Of a stretch of 64,000 nt of DNA, positions 33,445 to 42,108 are shown piece after piece (positions within the stretch are counted from its first letter, which is position 1; every line of letters starts with the position of its first letter). Under the pieces are notes generated by a model. The model was not told where the DNA came from. It was given only the letters and a program-made list of their open reading frames with translations, and ran no database searches. The position numbers and the translations under genes were made by a program. This DNA comes from Olsenella profusa DSM 13989 (lineage in GTDB: Bacteria; Actinomycetota; Coriobacteriia; Coriobacteriales; Atopobiaceae). The DNA lies in the NCBI RefSeq assembly GCF_030811115.1, contig NZ_JAUSQK010000001.1:1674001-1738000 (forward strand), given 5' to 3'.

Positions 33445-33519
33445 CCCCCGTAGCGTAGCCAGTTTTGGCCATCACTCAATGAGCCAAATATACCGTGAGG
33501 ATGGGGGAGAGCCGCAAGG

Positions 33520-34002
33520 ATGGATGACAGGGGGGACCTTCCCCCAGGGCTCACCGTGGGGCTTGCCGTCGTTGATGCCGTGCCTGTGCTGTTGTTCTGC
33601 GGCAGCCCCCTCGCGCTTGTGGGCCATGTGGGCAGCGTCGCCTTCGTGCTGGGTGCCGTGCTGGTGGCAGTGGGTGGGGTGGGCAAGGTCGCCTGGAAGT
33701 TCGCGACTGCCTGTGCCAGGGAGAACGTGCCCCTGCTTTCGTGACGGATGCACGTCACCATGCCCATCGGCTTCCTGCTCATGACGGCCGGCGTCCTCGC
33801 AGCGGGCGACAGGTCCGTCGCCGTGGCGGCAAGGCTTTCCGCGGCGTCATGGGCGCTGCTGGTGGCGCGGCTTGCCTGCATGGTCGCGATGGGGGCTCTC
33901 GCGGTGCGAGCACGTCAGCGCGACGCTGCCAGCAACTGGGCCGAGCAGCCGGTGAACATCGCTGGGCGGGTAGCGCTGCTCGGCGCCATCATCGTCGCGT
34001 AG
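33520..34002 (+). pseudogene. small membrane protein gene interrupted by an in-frame TGA
   Basis: Two consecutive open stretches, 33520-33744 (74 codons) and 33748-34002 (84 codons), are in the same frame and separated only by TGA CGG at 33742-33747. Both are hydrophobic: the first has two helices and ends KVAWKFATACARENVPLLS; the second starts MHVTMPIGFLLMTAGVLA. Read through, they give one about 160-residue protein with four helices. Proteins of this shape with a KxxWK...N/VPLL then PIGF pattern are common in anaerobes (my recollection, unnamed). A CGA-to-TGA change would create the stop. The end overlaps the convergent hydrolase by about 155 bp. Confidence 0.6.
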
Positions 34003-34914
34003 CCCGTCCGGGTGCGGACGGGCTACCTCGTCGTGCTCCGCGCACCCGATGAGTTCGAGGAGCTCCGAGGTCACCGCCTCCGGCGCCTCCTTGGGAAGGC
34101 TGTGGCCGGCATCGGGCACGACCACCTTGCGGACACGTGCCCCACCCGCACGCACACCGCACACGATGGCATCGGTCTCTGCGGGGACGATGCAGTCGAA
34201 CTCGCCGACCATCACGGTGGTGGGGCAGACGATGGCTGCGAGCGAGACGGCATCGACATGGGGCTCGTCCAGCATGAGTTGCAGCAGGTCGGCTGTCATC
34301 TGTGCCTCGCCTGCCGTGGGGGTCAGGAGTGCGGGGTCAAGGATGCCGTCTGCAGGAAGCTCCTGCGCCCACCTCGCCCAGGCGCGCCGCGTGGCGATGG
34401 TGCCCCTGATGTCCCACCCGTCCTCCTCCATGACGCCCTCGGGCGTGAGGTTGGCACCTATGGAGAGGAGCGACGCCGCTGTCCTTGGGTGGTCGCGGGC
34501 GATGAGGAGCGCCTCGATAGCGCCGTCGGAGAAGCCCACGAGATGGGCTCGCTCGATGCCGAGCGCATCCAGGCAGGCGAGGGCATCGGCAGCCATGAGC
34601 TCGTAGGTGAGCGGTGCCGTGCCGCGGGTTGACTTTCCCTGCGCGCGCGAGTCGATGGCGATGGCAACGTGCCCGGAGGCGACCACGGCATCGATCTGGG
34701 GACCAAAGATGCCGTGCTCCTCGCCATTGCCGTGGAGGAAGAGCGTGGGCGTCCGTGCGCCCGAGCAGGTGCCATAGACGAAGGCGGCGACGCCTGCGCC
34801 GTCGGGCCTGCGCACGAGGCGCGCGGCCGTCGGCGTCGTCTGCGGTCGCTGGTACGAGCCGGGGAAGTGCGGCTGTGGTGGGACGGGAGGCATGCTCGTG
34901 GCAGGTGTGGGCAT
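33847..34914 (-). CDS. alpha/beta hydrolase, C-terminally extended
   Basis: About 355 residues from an ATG with GGGGAGG four nt upstream. Alpha/beta-hydrolase motifs: oxyanion LFLHGNGEE, AIDSRAQGKS, nucleophile elbow LVGFSDGAIEAL, acid in MVGEFDCIVP and His in VVPDAGHSLPKEAPE. Family members end shortly after the last helix (SELLELIG). Here about 65 extra residues, low in structure and rich in His, Arg and Asp, follow and run across the opposite-strand membrane gene, so the natural stop may have been lost. Third gene of a unit starting with the MetRS-like gene. Substrate unknown. Confidence 0.85.
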   Translation of the reverse strand: MPTPATSMPPVPPQPHFPGSYQRPQTTPTAARLVRRPDGAGVAAFVYGTCSGARTPTLFLHGNGEEHGIFGPQIDAVVASGHVAIAIDSRAQGKSTRGTAPLTYELMAADALACLDALGIERAHLVGFSDGAIEALLIARDHPRTAASLLSIGANLTPEGVMEEDGWDIRGTIATRRAWARWAQELPADGILDPALLTPTAGEAQMTADLLQLMLDEPHVDAVSLAAIVCPTTVMVGEFDCIVPAETDAIVCGVRAGGARVRKVVVPDAGHSLPKEAPEAVTSELLELIGCAEHDEVARPHPDGLRDDDGAEQRYPPSDVHRLLGPVAGSVALTCSHRESPHRDHAGKPRHQQRP

Positions 34915-34924
34915 GAGCCTCCCC

Positions 34925-35368
34925 TCAGTCCTTGAGGCGTGGCTGCATGAGCCCCTGTTGGGCAGTCCACGCCTGTGCGTTAGGGTCGACACTGCATATG
35001 ATGGAGCGAATGGCGCTCAGGGCATAATGCCGGGTGCTCTTGAGGCCGGTTGTGGAGTTGGTGGTTGTGGATGCCCTCACGATCGTATAGGCATCCGTCT
35101 CACTTGCGCGTATGGTTGCGACGCAATCGTCTCTCGTTTCCATTCGATATGGCAGGGCATTGTACTGTGGCAGCAGGAGGCAGAATGTGCCGACGCTGAC
35201 GCGAGACTGGTCATCCACATCGAGCGCGATCTCATGGGCACATGGGTGGGAGCCGCCCCCCACACTGAAGGCGTCACCGAGACGTTCCATAAGCTCATGC
35301 CGATCGACATGGCAGAAGAATGTGAGCTGGGGCTGCAGAACATTGCCGTGGATGCGATGATTCGACAT
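34925..35368 (-). CDS. hypothetical protein in the MetRS-like operon
   Basis: 147 residues beginning MSNHRIHGNVLQPQLTFFCHVDRHELM, from an ATG at 35368 with GGGAGGG 4 nt upstream. It has a GDAFSVGGGSH stretch, a central beta-rich region and a Thr/Ser-rich segment. No membrane helix or signal peptide is visible and I do not recognise a family. It lies 10 bp after the MetRS-like gene and 10 bp before the alpha/beta hydrolase, so the three are probably one transcript. Confidence 0.6.
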   Translation of the reverse strand: MSNHRIHGNVLQPQLTFFCHVDRHELMERLGDAFSVGGGSHPCAHEIALDVDDQSRVSVGTFCLLLPQYNALPYRMETRDDCVATIRASETDAYTIVRASTTTNSTTGLKSTRHYALSAIRSIICSVDPNAQAWTAQQGLMQPRLKD

Positions 35369-35378
35369 GCGTCCCTCC

Positions 35379-37391
35379 CTATATGGACTTGGCGAAGAAG
35401 TCCGTGCGGGGCGGGAGTTCCACGAGGGCATGGCCTGCGGCCGTCTCGCCTAGGGCCTCGGCCAGCCGCAGGGGCGTCCTGAAGGCGTTCTCCCAGCTGA
35501 AGAACGCCTCGTGTGGGAAGGCAAGGTGGTCGCAGATCCGCTCGCAGCCCCATGGTGCGGCGGCATGCATGAGCAGCGTCACGGTGCGCAGGGCGGCGAA
35601 GGCATTGGCGAGCGCATGCTCGTAGGCGGCATCGTTGCCCTTGGCAGCCTTGGACTCGTCCGTCCAGCGCCGGTTGGCAGCGCGGCAGAAGGCCTCCGCC
35701 ACGGCAAGGGCGCCATGGGCGTCAAAGCCGTACGCGCGGCGCTCGAAGTCGAGCGTGGCCTCGGCGCAGGCGTCCACGACCTCCTCGTCCGCCTCGACGG
35801 TGGGCAGGTGCCCCTCGCACACGTTCTGTGCGCCATAGAAGCAGCTGCGGGCCAGCCGGTTGAAGATGTTCGTGAGGAAGGCCGACTCCTTGAGCGCTGG
35901 ATCCGCGACGCGCGGGTCATCCCTCACCAGCACCTCCCTGCCGGTCCTCCTGTCCGTGTGGCTCACGCTCGTGTCATAGGGCTTGGGCGCGAACGAGACG
36001 GCCTTCTGGTCGAGCGCCAGGTTGAGCCAGTGGCAGCGCAGCTGCTCGGCGGTGTAGTGCCCCAGCAGCTCGGCGGCCAGGGGCGGCTGCGTGGCGCCCG
36101 AGCTGGATGCCTTCTTGCTCATGAACAGGATGTGATGGTTGGCCACGGGAATGTCCTGGCTGAGCCCCCAGTCGAGCGCCTTCCAGAGCGCGGGTTGCGC
36201 CACGCAGTAGAAGTAGATGTTGTCCTGGCCAATGAACTGGTAGACCTCGGCATCGTCGGCGCACCACCAGTCGCGCCAGTCGTTGCTGGAATAGCGGCCG
36301 TCCTCGGCCGTGGCGAGCACGGCCTGCGTAAAGGAGATGGGCGCCCATAGGCTCTCGGGCCAGCACCATACCGTAAGGCCGCTCGTGCCTTCGAGCTTTG
36401 GTGCGGGCACACCCCAATCGATGTTGCCCGTGATGCGCAGGGGCAGCAGCGTCTTGCCCGTGCGGAAGCGCACGCCTGCCGCCTCCAGCGTCCCGCGTGC
36501 CTCATCGCGATCTCGCCAGTTCCCGAACTCCAAGGAGAAGGATTGCTGGTTGCCCTCGGCCTCATGCAGGGTGTGGACGGGAAGCTTCCCCTCCATGGCC
36601 TCGAAGTCCGTGCGGAACTTGCTTTGGATGTAGATGACCGGCGCCACGAGCGACTCGCGCACGGTCTTGGTGACGATGGGTCTCACCTGTGGGTTCACGT
36701 CCCACTCGTCCATGAGGGCCTTGAGGGTGCCCTCGAAGGCGGGCAGGTCGAAGTACCAGTTGTCCACCGGGCGCAGCTCGGGCGTGGTGCCGGTGAGCTG
36801 CGAGACGGGGGCGATGAGCTCCTCGGGGTCGAACTGGTGACCCAATTCGCACTCGTCGGCATAGGCCTTCTCGCTCCTGCAGCCGCGCACGGGGCAGCGG
36901 CCGATGACCTGGCGCCCGTTGAGGAACTGCCCGGCTGCGACGTCATAGAACTGGCGGGTGCTCATCCTGTGCAGGTAGCCCCGCTCGTACAGGCGCATGA
37001 CGAGCGCTGCGGAGAGTCGCGCGTGAAAGTCGCGCGCGGGCTCCAGGCCCGAGCCGGCAAAGAGGTCCAGGCTGATGCCATAGGCGTCGAGGGCCCCCTT
37101 CTGAAGGTCGTGGTTCTCGCGCACGTAGTCGGTGATGGTGCCGGTGTAGCCCCCGCCCTCGCAGCGCTTGCGGTAACCCTCCATGATGGGGGAGCCGTAG
37201 CAGTCCGTGCCCGAGACGAAGAGCACGTTCTCGGCCCCGATGCGGTCGCGCAGGAAGCGCGCGAAGAAGTCCGCTGGTACGAAGACGCCGCCGACATGGC
37301 CAAAGTGCAGGCTCTTGTTGCCGTAGGGCATGCCGCCGGTGACAACGGCGCGACGGGGGAAGTGGGGGCGGTTCGTGATGTCTGGTGCCAT
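35379..37391 (-). CDS. class I tRNA ligase (methionyl-tRNA synthetase-like)
   Basis: 670 residues. The MetRS-like N-terminus has GGMPYGNKSLHFGHVGG, with LHFGH as the HIGH motif, FVSGTDCYGSP, and an inserted zinc knuckle CPVRGCRSEKAYADECELGHQ. IGQDNIYFYC is the late Rossmann element. The KMSKS loop is ILFMSKKASSSG, so the canonical K-M-S-K-S is replaced by F-M-S-K-K. The normal follow-up (GNVxDP..Y..D.LRYYL) is also altered (LLGHYTAEQLRCHWL). A helical anticodon-binding-like domain completes the chain. It may be an unusual MetRS or a paralogue with another role; whether a standard metG exists elsewhere cannot be seen. Confidence 0.85.
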   Translation of the reverse strand: MAPDITNRPHFPRRAVVTGGMPYGNKSLHFGHVGGVFVPADFFARFLRDRIGAENVLFVSGTDCYGSPIMEGYRKRCEGGGYTGTITDYVRENHDLQKGALDAYGISLDLFAGSGLEPARDFHARLSAALVMRLYERGYLHRMSTRQFYDVAAGQFLNGRQVIGRCPVRGCRSEKAYADECELGHQFDPEELIAPVSQLTGTTPELRPVDNWYFDLPAFEGTLKALMDEWDVNPQVRPIVTKTVRESLVAPVIYIQSKFRTDFEAMEGKLPVHTLHEAEGNQQSFSLEFGNWRDRDEARGTLEAAGVRFRTGKTLLPLRITGNIDWGVPAPKLEGTSGLTVWCWPESLWAPISFTQAVLATAEDGRYSSNDWRDWWCADDAEVYQFIGQDNIYFYCVAQPALWKALDWGLSQDIPVANHHILFMSKKASSSGATQPPLAAELLGHYTAEQLRCHWLNLALDQKAVSFAPKPYDTSVSHTDRRTGREVLVRDDPRVADPALKESAFLTNIFNRLARSCFYGAQNVCEGHLPTVEADEEVVDACAEATLDFERRAYGFDAHGALAVAEAFCRAANRRWTDESKAAKGNDAAYEHALANAFAALRTVTLLMHAAAPWGCERICDHLAFPHEAFFSWENAFRTPLRLAEALGETAAGHALVELPPRTDFFAKSI

Positions 37392-37466
37392 GTGCGATCC
37401 TTCATGTGCATGCTGGGATGGGCCTGGGGGCGATTATCCCACAACGGGCACCATGGTCCCCGCTGG

Positions 37467-39278
37467 CTACAGGAGCATCACGAGCAGGCCCGAGAAGGTC
37501 GGGAGGCGGCGCGCCGTGAGCGTCTGCGTCGCACCGTCATAGTAGAGCTCCTCGGAGCCCTCGGGGGTGGAGCCACCGTAGCGCTGCCAGTCGGTATGCA
37601 TGAGCACACGAAAGCTCGAGACGTCCGGCACCCTCACCTCGTAGTCGTCCTGGTCGATGCCCGAGAGGTTGAGCAGGCAGAGCACGCGCTCGTTCGCCCC
37701 GTCCGTCCGCTCGAAGGCATAGCAGCTGCGCTCCACGCTCGAGACGTCGCGCCACACGAAGCCATCATCTGCGTAGTCATGCCGCCACAGGGCGGAGTGA
37801 TCAAGGTAGACATGGTTGAGGTCACGACAGAAGTGCCAGTAGGCCTCATGCGTGGGGATATCTCGCATGAACCAGTCCTGCTCGCGACGCTCGTCCCACT
37901 CGCGCAGCTGTCCCACCTCCGAGCCCATGAAGGAGAGCTTCTTGCCGGGATGTGCCAGCTGGTAGAGGTAGAGGGTGCGCGCCTGGGGGAACTTGTCGTC
38001 GAGCTCGCCCCACATCTTCTGCAGGATGGTGCCCTTGCCATGCACCACCTCGTCGTGGCTGAGCGGCAGGAGGTAGCGCTCGGTTGCGAAGTACATCATC
38101 GAGAAGCTCAGCTTATGGTAGCTCCCACCACGGAAGAGCGGATCCATCTGGAAGAGCTCCAGCGTGTCATGCATCCAACCCATGTCCCACTTGTAGTCAA
38201 AGCCCAGGCCACCAACGCTCGTGCTGGCTGTGGTGCCCCTGAAGTCCGTGGAGTCCTCGGCAACGAGGAGGCAGCCGGGATGGCGCCGTTTGAGGCCACC
38301 GTTCATGCGCTTGAGGAAGTCGAGGGCGTTGCCGTTGACCCCGCGGCTCTCATCTCCCTGCCAGTAGATGATGCGGCTGATGGCGTCCATGCGCAGGCCG
38401 TCGAAGTGGTAGTCGGCAAGCCACATGTTGGCGCTCGATTGCATGAAGCTGCAGCTCTCGCCACGGGAGTACATGAAGTTGTGGCTGCCCCACTCGGAGA
38501 CGCCCACGGCATCGTTAGGGTACTCGAAGAGCGGCGTGCCGTCGTAGTCGGCCAGGCCATAGGCATCCGTGGCAAAGTGCACGGGAACGATGTCCAGGAT
38601 GCAGCCGATGCCCGCCTGGTGAAGCGTGTCTATGAGGAACATGAGCTGGTCGGGAGTGCCAAAGCGGCTCGTGGGGGCAAAGTAGCCGGTGGGCTGATAG
38701 CCCCACGAGCCATCAAAGGGATGCTCGTTCAGGGGCATGAACTCCACATGGGTGTAACCCATGTCACGTACGTAGCTGGCCAGGGGTTGGGCTACCTCGT
38801 CGTAGCGATACCAGTCGGCGGGGTCATCGGAGGGCTGGTCGCCTGAGCGCTTGCGCCATGAGCCCAGGTTGAGCTCGTAGATGTTCAGGGGTCGGTCGCG
38901 GCGATCCGTGCGTGCGGCCATCCATGCCTGGTCGCTCCAGGCATATGAGGGACTGCAGATGATGGAGCGGTGGGCGGGACGCAGCTCCATCTGGCGGCCA
39001 TAGGGGTCGGCGTGATCCGTGAGGCTGCCGCCGTGATGGATGCGGAACTCGTAGTGGTCGCCCTCATGGGCGCCCGCAACCTCCACCTCCCAGAAGTTGC
39101 TGTCATGGGCCTTGTGCAGATCGATCTCGCGCACGCCTCCACCGCCGTCCAGGAGCAGCTGGATGCGCGAGGCTGCGGGCGCAAAGGTCCTGAAGACGAC
39201 GCCCGTGGGCGTGAGATGCGCCCCCAGGAAGTCCTGTGCCTGGAATTCCGTGCCCATATAGAAGCCGTGTAGGTCCAT
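37467..39278 (-). CDS. glgB: 1,4-alpha-glucan branching enzyme
   Basis: 603 residues. An N-terminal CBM48 (FLGAHLTPTGVVFRTFAPAA) leads into the GH13 barrel. Catalytic motifs: GLRMDAIS (nucleophile Asp), LLVAEDST (acid Glu) and LPLSHDEVVHGK (transition-state Asp). Also conserved are MPLNEHPFDGSWGYQPTGYFAPTSRFGTP and FMGSEVGQLREW. It makes alpha-1,6 branches in glycogen. It is shorter than E. coli GlgB (about 728), lacking the extra N-terminal domain. The ATG follows AAAGGCGG. No other glycogen gene is adjacent. Confidence 0.96.
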   Translation of the reverse strand: MDLHGFYMGTEFQAQDFLGAHLTPTGVVFRTFAPAASRIQLLLDGGGGVREIDLHKAHDSNFWEVEVAGAHEGDHYEFRIHHGGSLTDHADPYGRQMELRPAHRSIICSPSYAWSDQAWMAARTDRRDRPLNIYELNLGSWRKRSGDQPSDDPADWYRYDEVAQPLASYVRDMGYTHVEFMPLNEHPFDGSWGYQPTGYFAPTSRFGTPDQLMFLIDTLHQAGIGCILDIVPVHFATDAYGLADYDGTPLFEYPNDAVGVSEWGSHNFMYSRGESCSFMQSSANMWLADYHFDGLRMDAISRIIYWQGDESRGVNGNALDFLKRMNGGLKRRHPGCLLVAEDSTDFRGTTASTSVGGLGFDYKWDMGWMHDTLELFQMDPLFRGGSYHKLSFSMMYFATERYLLPLSHDEVVHGKGTILQKMWGELDDKFPQARTLYLYQLAHPGKKLSFMGSEVGQLREWDERREQDWFMRDIPTHEAYWHFCRDLNHVYLDHSALWRHDYADDGFVWRDVSSVERSCYAFERTDGANERVLCLLNLSGIDQDDYEVRVPDVSSFRVLMHTDWQRYGGSTPEGSEELYYDGATQTLTARRLPTFSGLLVMLL

Positions 39279-39395
39279 GAGAGCCGCCTTTGGTGTGAGG
39301 CCGAACGTTGCAGGTCATGCGAGGGGCATGGCTCCACCCCACGTTATAGCCCCTTTGGGCGTCCCCTTCCATAGGTCGCGGGCGCCTACCCCTCC

Positions 39396-39508
39396 TGTGG
39401 GCGCCTTTCTCCCGCGTGCGACCATCGTGTGGGTGCCTTCTGCTGCAAGTGGGTGCGGCTCCCCATCCACACGGTGTCACGAAGGGTACCTACGCAAGGC
39501 ACCCTCAC
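39396..39508. repeat. inverted cluster of GTGTGGGTG iterons (family B, copy 2)
   Basis: Forward copies TGTGGGCGCCTTTCTCCCG (39396-39414), GTGTGGGTGCCTTC (39427-39440) and AAGTGGGTGCGGCTCC (39447-39462) are followed by reverse fragments CATCCACACGG (about 39464-39474) and AAGGCACCCTCAC (39496-39508). The motif and order match the cluster at 4531-4692. The rest of the 336-bp gap between glgB and rarA (39279-39614) holds nothing else I can name. Confidence 0.65.
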
Positions 39509-39614
39509 GCCGCCATACGAGCCGACCGCGCGAGGGGCCCGTGGCGTGATGGCTGTGAAAAGTGGCTGCGGGAGGAGACCATGAGGGATGTCAGTGGCGG
39601 GTACAATGACAGGC

Positions 39615-41030
39615 ATGGACACTCTCTTCTCAAGCGTCGAGCGCCACAGGCGCACCGCCAATGCGCCGCTGGCCGCGCGCATGCGCCCCCAGACCCTCGA
39701 TGGCTACGTGGGCCAGGCACAGGCCGTTGGCGAGGGTTCGTGGCTGCGTCGCGCCATCGAGCACGACACGCTCTCGTCCGTCATCCTCTACGGGCCGGCC
39801 GGCACGGGCAAGACCACGCTTGCGCGCATCATTGCCAACACCACGCATGCGGAGTTCGTGGAGGTCTCGGCCGTCACGGGTACGGTCAAGGACCTCCGAC
39901 GCGAGGTGGACGCCGCCGAGCAGCGACTGCTCATGCAGGGTCGGCGCACGATACTCTTCGTGGACGAGATCCACCGCTTCAACCGCTCGCAGCAGGATGC
40001 CCTGCTGCATGCCGTGGAGGATCGCACCGTGGTGCTCGTCGGGGCGACCACCGAGAACCCCTACTTCGAGGTCAACTCGGCCCTCATCAGCCGCTCGCGC
40101 GTGGTGGAGCTGGTCCCCCTCGACGACGGGTCGCTCCGCACGCTGGTGCGCCGGGCCCTCGCCGACGAGCTTGGCCTCAAGGGCGCCTTCACCATCACGG
40201 ACGAGGCCCTGGACGAGGTCATCATCCTGGCCGGGGGAGACGCGCGCGCCGCCCTCACGTCCCTGGAGCTTGCCAGCCAGATGGCCGCTCCGGGCGGCAA
40301 CGTCGATGCTGCCAGTCCTGAGTCACCCGTCGCCATCGGGCTCGAGCATGTGCACGAGGCCAACCCCCGTCGTGGCCTCTCGTACGACAGGGCCGGCGAC
40401 ATGCACTACGACGTCATCTCCGCCTTCATCAAGTCCATGCGGGGCAGCGATCCGGACGCCGTGCTCTACTGGCTGGCCCGCATGATCGATGCGGGGGAGG
40501 ACCCCAAGTTCATCGCCCGGCGCATCCTCATCCAGGCATCCGAGGACGTGGGCAATGCCGACCCGCAGGCGCTGCTTGTGGCGGAGGCCGCCTTTCGGGC
40601 GGCTGAGGTCATCGGCTACCCGGAGTGCCGCATCAACCTGGCGCAGGCCGCTCTCTACGTGGCCCTCGCGCCCAAGTCCAATGCCGCCGAGGCGGGCATC
40701 GACGCGGCCCTCCAGGAGGTGCGCGAGGGACCTCGCCGCGAGGTTCCCAACCACCTGCGCGACCGTCATCGTCCCGGCTCCGAAGCCTATGGCACCTACC
40801 TCTATCCGCACGACTATCCCGAGGGGTGGGTGCCCCAGCAGTACCTGCCGGACGGTCTGGAGAGGGGTGCGTTCTACCATGCGAGCCCACGTGGCTGGGA
40901 ATCATGGCGCATCGATGCGACGGCGCGTGACCGAGCCGATGAGCCTGCCGGCGAGCGTGGTGGCGCCATCCCGTCGGACGGCCGGTCCGATGAGGTGACT
41001 GCCTTGGATACTCCCCCGCCGGCATCCTAG
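39615..41030 (+). CDS. rarA: replication-associated recombination ATPase RarA/MgsA
   Basis: 471 residues. An AAA+ clamp-loader-like ATPase: MRPQTLDGYVGQ near the N-terminus, Walker A YGPAGTGKTTLA, Walker B ILFVDEIHRFN, sensor-1 GATTENP and an arginine finger in ALISRSRV. The C-terminal tetramerisation domain shows ISAFIKSMRGSDPDAVLYWLARM and ASEDVGNADPQAL. RarA acts at stalled forks. The last ~40 residues are low-complexity and vary between relatives. The ATG at 39615 is the first matching the family start although no strong ribosome site precedes it. First gene of the long + strand block. Confidence 0.95.
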   Translation: MDTLFSSVERHRRTANAPLAARMRPQTLDGYVGQAQAVGEGSWLRRAIEHDTLSSVILYGPAGTGKTTLARIIANTTHAEFVEVSAVTGTVKDLRREVDAAEQRLLMQGRRTILFVDEIHRFNRSQQDALLHAVEDRTVVLVGATTENPYFEVNSALISRSRVVELVPLDDGSLRTLVRRALADELGLKGAFTITDEALDEVIILAGGDARAALTSLELASQMAAPGGNVDAASPESPVAIGLEHVHEANPRRGLSYDRAGDMHYDVISAFIKSMRGSDPDAVLYWLARMIDAGEDPKFIARRILIQASEDVGNADPQALLVAEAAFRAAEVIGYPECRINLAQAALYVALAPKSNAAEAGIDAALQEVREGPRREVPNHLRDRHRPGSEAYGTYLYPHDYPEGWVPQQYLPDGLERGAFYHASPRGWESWRIDATARDRADEPAGERGGAIPSDGRSDEVTALDTPPPAS

Positions 41031-41115
41031 AGACTCCCGCTTGGGTAGAATGGGCACAGAGGCGCTTGCGCCAGCAAGTCAGACAGCCGCATGACGCGGC
41101 GGAAATGGGGACATC

Positions 41116-41718
41116 ATGCAGCTCGATCCTCTGCAGATAGTACTTGTCGTTCTCGTGCTTGCGGCCGTCTGGGCGGTGGTGGAGCTTGCGCTTACCCTGC
41201 GGCATGCGCGCGCCTCCGTGGATGAGGTCACCCGTACGGCCAACGAGACCATCGAGCAGGTCCAACCCGTGATCGCCAAGCTCGACGGTGTCATGGATGA
41301 CCTCCAGCCCGCCATCAAGCAGGTCGACCCCCTGGTCGAGCGTGTTGGCGACGCCGTGGACAGTGCCAATGAGAGCCTGGGGAGGGTGAATGGCATCCTA
41401 GGTGACGTCTCGAGCGTCTCGAGCACGGCCGCGGATGTCACGGACATGGTGAACGGCGTGGCGACCAGTGCCGCCGCCGGTGTGACCAACGTCATCAACC
41501 GCATCTCTGGCAAGGATGGCGGCGCGGGCAGGCATGCCGCCCGGCTGAGGGGCGAGGGCGCGTCTGTGGAGGATGTGGACGCGCAGGGCGGTGGCGGCCA
41601 GCCTGCCCATACCGTGCGATACGTTACCTACGGACAGGACACGGGCGGCCAGGCCCCTCATGCCGCCGCATCGAGCGACACGGACGCGTCCGCGGACCCA
41701 ACCAAGAGCCAAGCATAA
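41116..41718 (+). CDS. DUF948-like membrane-anchored coiled-coil protein
   Basis: 200 residues. One N-terminal membrane helix (LQIVLVVLVLAAVWAVVEL) is followed by an amphipathic helix with heptad-like spacing (ANETIEQVQPVIAKLDGVMDDLQPAIKQVDPLV), as in DUF948/YtxG-type proteins, and a disordered Ser/Ala/Gly tail. Related YtxG proteins belong to SigB-dependent stress operons in Bacillus, and here it sits directly before rsbW-like and sigB genes. The stop TAA overlaps the ribosome site of the next gene. Function unknown. Confidence 0.75.
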   Translation: MQLDPLQIVLVVLVLAAVWAVVELALTLRHARASVDEVTRTANETIEQVQPVIAKLDGVMDDLQPAIKQVDPLVERVGDAVDSANESLGRVNGILGDVSSVSSTAADVTDMVNGVATSAAAGVTNVINRISGKDGGAGRHAARLRGEGASVEDVDAQGGGGQPAHTVRYVTYGQDTGGQAPHAAASSDTDASADPTKSQA

Positions 41719-41730
41719 GGAGCTGTACCA

Positions 41731-42108
41731 ATGCAAGAGAAGACCGTTCGCCTCTCGGTCCCTGCAGAGGCGGGATATGCGCGCGCCGTCCGTATGATGG
41801 CGTCCAACCTGGCCGTCGTCTGCTGCATGAGTGTGGATGACGTGGAGGATGTGCGCATGGCCGCGGAGGAGGGCTTCGTCTACAGCTGCGCCACGGCCCC
41901 CGCGGTCTGTGACATCACGTTCACGCTGTCAGAGGGCTCCGTTGCCATGGACTTTGCCCTGGGTGATGCCGAGCCGGAGGTCATCGAGGCCGCCGGTGTG
42001 GACCTCACCCTCGCGGAGCTCCTGCTGCAGGCCGTGTGCGACGACTTTGCCGTCACAGGCGGGGGCGTGCTTCACCTTGAGAAGACGGTAGGCGCCGCCC
42101 ATGCCTAA
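41731..42108 (+). CDS. RsbW/SpoIIAB-like anti-sigma protein, degenerate ATPase
   Basis: 125 residues from ATG with AAGGAG eight nt upstream. The fold pattern (RLSVPAEAGYARAVRMMASNLA, then VDDVEDVRMAAEEGF) matches the start of HATPase_c anti-sigma kinases. The N-box, usually E-x-x-x-N, reads EEGFVYSCATA, and no DxGxG G1 box is seen; the chain is also short. ATP binding or kinase activity is doubtful. The overlap with sigB by 8 bp (ATG 42101, stop 42106-42108) implies coupled synthesis and partnership with that sigma factor. The anti-sigma role is inferred from context. Confidence 0.75.
   Translation: MQEKTVRLSVPAEAGYARAVRMMASNLAVVCCMSVDDVEDVRMAAEEGFVYSCATAPAVCDITFTLSEGSVAMDFALGDAEPEVIEAAGVDLTLAELLLQAVCDDFAVTGGGVLHLEKTVGAAHA

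Noticed and set aside
33742-33744. The in-frame TGA as a selenocysteine codon
   Set aside because: No SECIS-like hairpin is apparent after it and the protein is a small membrane protein without redox motifs.
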